DNA from: Gordius sp. MW1
Taxonomy: Eukaryota > Nematomorpha > Gordioida > Gordea > Gordiidae
NCBI GenBank assembly: GCA_964036665.1
Contig: OZ038528.1
Span: forward strand, 23,423,245 to 23,487,244
Length of the DNA stretch: 64,000 bases
Direction: 5' to 3'
Part shown: piece by piece, positions 47,001 to 56,000 of the stretch
Position numbering within the stretch: position 1 is the first letter of the stretch
How the letters are laid out: each line of letters opens with the position of its first letter
Notes under the pieces: model-generated
What the model was told of the DNA's origin: nothing
The model's database searches: none
Seen by the model: the letters and a program-made list of their open reading frames with translations, nothing else
Translations under genes and position numbers: made by a program

Positions 47001-50000
47001 AATTAATATCAAATCAATTAAGATAATATTATTTCTATATGCGCAACTAGAGATGGGTAATTTCCCGGGAATTTTCATCGAGGGAATATTCCCAGGGAAA
47101 TTAGGGAATTTTGGGGAAATAACGGGAATTTTGGGGAATTCATGGGGAAAATAAATACTTTGATTGTTAATATATAGTCTTAGATGAAAAAAAGATGCTA
47201 GGGTGTAAAATGAAATGCTAATAAAGTTTATTTCTCCAATAATACACAATATTTCATTACAAATTTACATAAAAATATACATTAAAAATTGTCAATATCT
47301 AAACTGTCACTATCGTCATTTAGCGATGAAATTGATTCATCAGATGAAGATATTGAGCGCGCTTTTGCATTAAAATTGATACTACTTTTCAAGTGCATGT
47401 TGTGCCTTATGGACACTAGCTTTTTCACCTTGTCGTTTTTCATTTGATTTCTTGATTTAGAATGTACATAACCAAATGTGGACCAAATTCTTTCTGTGGC
47501 AGCACTGGTAGCTGGAATTGAAAAGAGTTTCACGGCAATTTCAGATAAGGGTTGGTTAGTGCACAAGCCTTTCCACCACGTCAAGGGTGAAATGTAACTG
47601 CGCTATCCCATATTGACCGCTCAGCAAACAACCCGTCTTTAGCACGAAATTCTGCCAAATTGGCAATAACTTGGCCTATATTGAAATTATAGCCTTGAGA
47701 AATAATCTTGATAGCGTTAATTGCTTCAGCTATTTCTTTTGTAGTAAGGTTGACTCCACAATAACGTGGATCAAGCAAGTTAGCTGCCATATGAAAATCC
47801 TTACAGCAAAACGATTTCCTTTTGCTCACGAATTTTTTAATAACACTTGCATCAATTAGGCTAAATTCCTTACTAGAAATGGGCTTTAATAGTATGAAAT
47901 GCTTCCGGTACATCAGACAATAATCCAGAGTCACTTTCTATGCAAGTTATTTTGGTCAAAATTACATCTAAAAAAAATGTAATTTTTTTTTATTTTCTCC
48001 CAAAAAACATCATTATCAAGCAAATTTAAACGTTTGCTTCGATCAGCAAATGTATCTGTTAAAGCTAGTTCCTGCAAAGTATCTTTGTTTACTAGGAAAC
48101 TATTAAGCATTATAACTATACCACCCCACCTTGTTGGACAGGGTATTTTCAAAGTTGTGAGTCGATTCTTGTTACATTGTTTTTCTTTAAAAGTTGATGA
48201 TAATATTGTATTAAATTTAATGTATTTTATAATTTGTTTAACTTTAGCTGTAATATTTTGGATGGTAGGAATTTTGTTGGAGATATCTTTTATTAATAAA
48301 TTAAGCCCATGAGCTGCACAGCCAAAGCACTCAATTGAAGGATGTTTAGACTTAACTATTTCCCAAGCCTTCTTCATATTTTTAGCGTTGTCAGTAACTA
48401 TGGCAACAAATTTTTGAGTGCCAATTTCTTCCATCACCTTTAGGAATTGATCAGCCATATAATCCCCAGTATAGGCATTCGTCCCTGTATCTATAGATTT
48501 TAAAAATATGGGTTTCGGTGTCATTATTATAAAATTGATTATGGACTCCCCCCTAATGTTTGTCCAACCATCACTAATTAATGTAAAATTAGAACCTGAT
48601 TCTAGTTTTTCATTTATCTGCTTTGATCTTGTTAAATTGGTCATTTAGCAAAGAACCTCCTATTGCCTTTCTTGGTGGAATTCTGAAGGATGGTTTTATA
48701 GATTTGAAAAAGTCCTTCCAATAATAATTTCTGTTATGTTAAACGGACAATTTGACATATAGATAGCCAGTGCAAGCTTTTCATTTAATCTTTCTTGTTG
48801 CACTGGAGTCATGCTATCGAAATATTGATTAATATTTGATGTGGATTGTTTTGAAGTGTTAAAATTTGTTGTTAACTCAGGTGTTGTTACAGTGGGGTGT
48901 TTGTGTTCTGACGCAGAAAAAGTTTTAGATGATTCTGAGGATATTGAAAAAACTTCTAGTTCTGAGCATTTTGTTTCACTTGCATATTCTGGGCATTTTT
49001 GTATATGGATAGACATTTTTGTTGGGTTGGGGAAGTCATATTTATGGTTGCAATAGTTGCAGATGGCAATAAAGCCTTTCTTATTGGAGGATGTATGTCT
49101 ACCAAAATGTTTCCAGATATCAGATGGTTTTCTAGGCATCTTACCAGATTAAAATTTATTTAATGATTTAAAATATAGGCCAATCCAATACAGCTAAAAG
49201 CTAGTTAAAAATAAAATGCTAGTATAATTTTACTTGAGTTTAAGTGTAAGTGTTTTTTAAAATATTAAATAGGATATCAAATTGAATGTCAAATAGATTT
49301 AGCTAAAAAAATTTCAAATTTAATTATACATAATCTTACCTGAGGTTTAAATTAAGTTGTTTATATTATTAAAATTGTAGGTGTGTTTGTAAAGTAGAAA
49401 CAAAAAATAGTGCTAGATTAAATATAGGGTAATACAGAATTTAAATTTTAATGGTGTAGGTGTAATAATACCTAAATAGTTGATTTGCAACTTATATTTC
49501 AAATTCAAACAAGCTAAAAGCTACTTTAAATAAAATTGTTTATATGTATTTTATTTACTTAGATGAGTCAAACAAATAGGGTAAACTTTTTTGAATATAC
49601 AATAAGCAAGTCAAATTCAAAAATAAAAGCTAAAAATTTAAATTCTGATGTTTATATTTTACTTGAATTAGGTGATTGACTAGAAGGTTTCAATTAATTT
49701 TAAATAGGCGGAAAAATGCTAATAGAAGTTTCCACGAGGAAAATATAAAATTCTAAATAAATAAAATCAATTTAAAAATAAAATATTGCGTAAATTTTGT
49801 GTCAAAAACATTAATTTTTTTAAGGGAATTTATCATAGGGAAAATTCAATTTTCCCTCGGGAATATTCCCGGGAATTAATGGGAATATTCCCGGGAATAT
49901 TCCCCCCTGTGCCATCTCTATGCGCAACACACACAAGACTCCTATTAATATTTTTTCCGTATAATTTGAAAAAAAATTCATTTTTTTGTCAATGGGGGGT

Positions 50001-53000
50001 GGGGTCCTAACCCTGAAACCCTCCCCCGTCCCTACGCTACTGTCAACAACTCTGCGAAAATGTCGTAATAACTTCGTCTTTAACCAAGAATTAAGTTTAT
50101 ATTGATAATAAATTACTGATTTGGATTAAATGTACGTGTTATAATCTAAGGCTTCTTAAATATAAAAATGGTTTTATTAAATTAACCTATTTAAATTTAA
50201 CCAAAGACCCAAATGGTTCCTTCAATCTATGTTTTCATTTTTAAAACATTAAAAAAACATCTAAATTCAAACTTAGGCAATGTTTAACCTATAGTACATA
50301 TATAATTTAAATTAACCCCTCTTTCATAGCAATCACCCATTTTGGGATGATCACGGGTGTCAGTTATCTGCCTTCAACAAAACTCATTTGGTTTGTACAT
50401 GTAATCACACCACAAGCTTTGCAGTTCTAACAGACCTACAATCAGTTCTCAACAACATTAGCCCTTTCACAACTTTAGCCTTTGATTTGATTACAAATGT
50501 CGGTATTGTAATCTCCATTATTAGTTTGGGAGCCACCATAGCCATCTTTACTTTCGTCAGGTAAATTTTCACATATCTCATTATTATTTAAGCTTGTCCC
50601 AGTTTATTCTAAGTGCCATAGACGAAGTCCTGCCTATCCCCAAAGAGCGCTAATGGCATGCAATTATGTCAAAAAAGTTTAAAAGGAAGGCATTTGTAAA
50701 AATATTTTTAAACAATGACGTAACTTGATTAGATAATTAATTGAGAAAGGCCATTAAATTTTACACGATTTTCATACAAGGATCCGTGGTGTCCGTTTAG
50801 TTTGAACCTGTAGCAATTAATATTAATTCTCAGTATATTCTTTTTGTTGTGTCCGGTTGTAAATAATATTTAATGGAAGAAACAATCTCGGAGTACACGA
50901 CAAAGTAAGCGCGGTTTTAACTTAGATGACTTTCGACAATACATGCTTATTTAAAACAAACGGCTATTTTGCTGGTTTTAACTTATTTATTTATTGAAGA
51001 GAGTGTTAATTTTTTTAAAATTATTTCGGATGTTAATCCAATATATTTAACAAAATGTTTTGCATTAGGTCTTTAAGGACAGAAAGAAACGGGATACACA
51101 AAAATTTATGTATTTGCCTTATGGTTGCCGAAATTGTATTCCTGTGTGGCATAAATTTTACCCATAACAAAATTGTGTGCAAAGGAGTCGCCATTCTGTT
51201 ACACTATTTCTTCTTGGCCACATTTTTTTGGATGCTTTTTGAAGGCATCTACCTTTACGTCTTATTACGCAAGGTGTTTGACGATGATAAATCATACAAA
51301 GTCTATTACTATGTCATTGGCTACGGTAATTAGAACAACATTGCAATTAATAATGCATATGATTTAGTTCCTAATTTATAACCTAATTTAACGTTTAACT
51401 CTAGAAATTATTATTAAATAATTTTTCAATTTCGTTTGATAACAAAATAATATTAAGTCGTAACCTTTTCTTTGATGCTTTCAAAGTTGGTGAGAACAGA
51501 AGTAGAGAATTTTACTTATTATGGCACTTTCGCCACAGGCGTAGCCAATTAATAGATTAAAGGGGGGGGGGGCAAAAGGTTTGGTAATGATCTAGGGAGG
51601 GATAAAAATAATATAAATAGTTTTAACTGATATATTAAGTTTAAAATTTTTAGATTTGATTGCCTTCCCTGGTTACGCTTTTGATTTTTACCATTTTTTA
51701 TAAATATCATAAATTTGTGTACACTACGCAAATCAAATGGGATTAACTTTAAAAATAATAAAAGAAACGGGCGTACCCAAGGGGGGGGGCAATGAGGAGC
51801 GGTTGTTCCCCTCTACATCTAACAATATGTTTAAATTTATTAAAACTATGGCTAAAAACTTCAAGAAGTAATCATTTTGCCCATCCCTGAACATTATTAC
51901 CCCCTCTAATTTCAATGCTGGCTACTCCCATGGTAAAAAATTAATTAATTAAATAAATATAAAAATATTTATCTTGTTTAAGTTGGATCCTCCTTGACAA
52001 CTCCTAAATGACTTGTTATACCTATTAATAAATAACTCGTTAATGTTTTAATGAAACTAGTGGCACCTGCTATAATTGTGGCAACATCGTTGGGTATAAG
52101 ACCAAATGGATATGGGACTCCTAAAAGTTGTTGGCTGTCAAACAAACACGGTTTGTTATGGTCATTTATGGGTCCGATATTGGTCATCATTTTGGCAAAT
52201 ATCTTCTTTTTACTATATTCTCTCAACAAAGTCATGCACATAAAAGCACCTAGCAATGACAAGCCTACACGCTTTTGGTTAGCTTCTTCATATTATAAAA
52301 TACTTATACTTTTTATTGGTTAATTATGGGTGAGAATAAGACACGTTGTTCGATTGTACCCATTTAATAGACATTTTTATTTTTATTTATTTTTTTTTAA
52401 CTAATATTATATTTTTTTTTTGAATCATCTTAAATAAAATTAAATTTGATTATACATTATTATAAATATCAGGAAAACATTCATATATCGCGATTGAATT
52501 GTATTTACAAATGGTAATTGCCATTTTCTGCCTCATAAAAAATGCTTCACGTTTGTCGCCGGAAAACGTGGAAAGATGTTTCCCCACTTTTTTGATATGG
52601 TTGAGGGCTTGAGGGCCAAATGTTGTTAAGGTAGTGGTCGCTATGGGACATAAAATAATTGATGGACTTAGGTCAGAATACTTGGTAATTTTTTGAGCTT
52701 CGGCTGTCGCCAGTGGATCTTTATTTTGATTCGTTGGTGCAAAAGCATCGGAGCAAGTAAAGTCCCAGGCCAAGCTAAGTCCTTTTTCCTAAGGAGACAG
52801 CGTTTGACCATCAGGTCTCTTACTATCTCCACAAAGACCTGATGGTTCAAGGATGGATGGAAAGCCAGCTTTATTCATGTAGTTATGAATAACTTTATTG
52901 ACGGCTGCGTGGCGTAAATATTTTGCCTTATTGCGATTGCAATGGAGGCCATGGTGGCCCTTCGGTCGAACAGGAGATTTGCATAATAAGCAGATGTGCT

Positions 53001-56000
53001 CAGCAACAATATTACATCCAAGTCTGAGGCTTATAGATATCCGGAATTCATTATCGGAAAGAAGAAGACCAAGGTTTCGGCTAGGGAGAGCCTCCAACCA
53101 TTCGTGACCAGTCCCAGAAGTTAAACTTCTCAGTGCTGGAAGGTCCTCTGCCGAAGCGCCATTGATTAAAGATCGTAAGGAGCACTCTGACAAAGGGCCA
53201 TGCCAAGACTTTTGTGTGTTATTAATAAATATAGATATGAAATAGAATATAACTCAATCATAATACATTTAATGACTAGTGTTTCGATCTCGTCTCGTCT
53301 CGGTCTCGAAAACAAAATCTCGTCTCGTCTCGGGAGCGATTAGGAAAATCTCGATCTCGTCTCGTCTCAATCTAGAAAAATCTCGGTCTCGTCTCGTCTC
53401 GACGAGAATTCTCGTCTCGTCTCGACTTTTAAAAAAAAATATATACGGATTAAAAATTTCTCCTGTTTTATTAAAAATTAAATAAGTGTTCAAAAATCCA
53501 AATGGCAAATTTTACATTTGGAAAAACATTAATACACAAAATTTTTAAAGATTTAGCGGGACACGACATCTCATTGACAATATAAAGTATGAATTAACTC
53601 ATAAAGATAACATTTTCTATAAAAAGTGCAGACTAAAAAAACTATAAATAAATTTGAAATATAAAAGATTAAATTTTATTGTTCTAGCAAATTATAATAT
53701 TTGTATCAAATTCACTGTGTCTGTCAACTATAAATGGACTTCGAAAATTATAAGTTCGCTTATAGTTGATTTAGTTGCATAAGTGAGCAAAATGAAACCC
53801 TTTATTAACCTTTGCTAATGATTCAAAGTAGACCTTAACATATTTAAGGCAAATGTTTAAGTCCATTAATATAACCATCATCAATTTTAGCCCATAGTGT
53901 TTATTGCATGTTTATGCGAGGGACATTTAATGATGTTATTATTATTTACAGAATTGATAACTAGTTGCAGAAATTAAAACGTTCGTAAAACAACAATAAA
54001 AGCAGCATTATTATAGAATTAAGAACATAAGGTTTTAAACTTTAAATTAAAGAGTACGTGTTTAAATGTATGACAAAAATGAACCATACTTAGGTAAATG
54101 ATTGCCAAATTTTATTTTTTTTGCAAAAATATATAATATTTACTACACTTGGGAATTTTTTTAATATTAAATATATTCCATACATATTGATTCACACTTA
54201 ATACCTTAAATGTAAATTAAAATACACAATAATTTACTAAAATCTAACGATCAATAAAACGTCGAGATCTCGCCGAGAAAATCTCGTATCGTCTCGTCTC
54301 GACATCAAAATTCTCGTCTCGATCTCGACTCCATTTTTCAAATTCTCGTCTCGTCTCGTCTCGGTTTTTCGAGACTTTTCCGCATCACTATTAATGACTG
54401 ACTAATCTTAAAACAACGATCTAATTATGAACTATATATCTTTTAAATATTATTTTAACAGTCAATTGAATTGAATGTTATGTTTTATTTACTTAGGAAG
54501 TGGTTGAAAGGTTCCATGCTATTGTTATCCCTTCTCGGAATTACATGGCTCTTTGGTTTTATGTTTCTTAACTCAAAAACGATCATTTTTGCCTTCATCT
54601 TTACATTCCTCAATTCATTTCAGGTATAAATTCATATTTGCTATAATGTCTATATTTATTTTTTTAGGGACTCTTTATTTTCATATTTCACATATGCATG
54701 AACGATAGTACTAAAAATGCGGTTTTAAGATACATGAGAAGATCTAAGTTCTTTAGCAAACACTTGGGACCATTGCTTACGTCAACTTTTGAAACGTCAA
54801 CAACTAAAGAATCAAAAGTAATCTAACTTCTCTTAATAACAATACAATTTATTTATTAAGTTTGCAGCAATACGTTATATTGTCTTATCTTATTTATATT
54901 ATAATTAGAATTTTAGGTCTTCAATTGTTAATTATATAATTTAAAGTACAACATTTAACGATAGCTAAATTTTAACCTCATTTTTGATTGTTTTAAGTTG
55001 CTAATTGATCAATTAATTTTAAGAGTAATGATAGTTTTTTTTACTTAAAGAATATATGCTTTACATTAGGTTGATTTAAGAATCGAATGCAAATAAGTGT
55101 TTGGTTAAACATATATATTTTTTTAACATGTTTCATTAAAGGAGAGTATTAAATATATAATGGAATTTATAAAAAGATACAAGAACGAAAATATTTATAA
55201 AAAAAAATGATCAAAAGACATTATCCATTTCTTCATCCTCTTTAAGAATGGGCATCGAGTCCATCAGGGAATAAAAATTGGATTTAGCGATCGCAATGGC
55301 GATTGATTGTCTTAGTAGAAAGCTATTCGATATTTTTGAAGGAGTTGAACGTTTATTAAGTTCTTTAAAAAATTTAAAGCGCTCTTCCCAAGCGTCCCTG
55401 AGCAAGACGAAACGATAAGAATAAAAATAGAGGTTTATGATAAAGCTGAATATTTTACGGATTTTCGATTCTCTGCCGATCCTAGGCGGTCGTGAATATC
55501 GTTGGAGGGTGCAAACAGTTCAATAGAAGTGTAGCGCCATTTTGAAAAAAGGTCTTTATCCCATGGGACAAGTGACGTACCGTCAGAACGCATCCGCCCT
55601 TCAAGGGAAGGATCTGACGAATCGAGGATGGAGGGAACTTTTTGCCCGTTTGAGGCAGCTTGTAGCAGTGTATTTATTATTTGATGCGTACTATACCGGC
55701 TTTTGTTAATACAATGCAGAGGGTGACGCGCTTCCTCATCTACAAGTGAATTACAAAGCCGGCAGGGGTATGGTGTCGTATATTTAAAGCCCAGGCGGAG
55801 GGCTATCTTGAAAGACAGGGTAGGATTCTCTAAAAACATTCCTGAAAACTTACCAGGTAAGCTTCGAGCCATTCATGACCGGATTGGTCAAATGCCAATG
55901 ACCTAAGATTGCAATGCTGTTTGGCGTCGCATGTCGAGAGAAGGTAAGCAACGGACCGCGACACCAAACTTGCGTCCAAATCATTTTGAGCGTATGATTG

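Larger units (their letters stand above)
50330..54817 (+). other. GPS motif and seven-helix region of the adhesion GPCR
   Basis: Exons 50330-50560 (GPS and TM1), 51069-51325 (TM2-TM4 start), 52061-52277 (TM4-TM5), 54497-54623 (TM6-TM7) and 54668-54817 (TM7 end and tail). GPS: CMYWN...WDDHGCQLS...LVCTCNHTTSFAVL, where the usual His-Leu/Thr cleavage site reads His-Thr/Thr, followed by a latrophilin-like tethered-agonist segment. TM3 contains FFWMLFEGIYLYVLL, extracellular loop 2 has the conserved CWLS, and TM6 has LLGITWLFGFMF; these are hallmark adhesion-GPCR motifs. The TM5 exon is ended at TTTTG|gttagc because this phase joins TM6 correctly. Confidence 0.85.

Noticed and set aside
53279..53508. 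Arg-rich and RDE-rich frames over the CTCGT array
   Set aside because: A pentanucleotide array is open in several frames by construction, and it lies within a non-coding hAT element.
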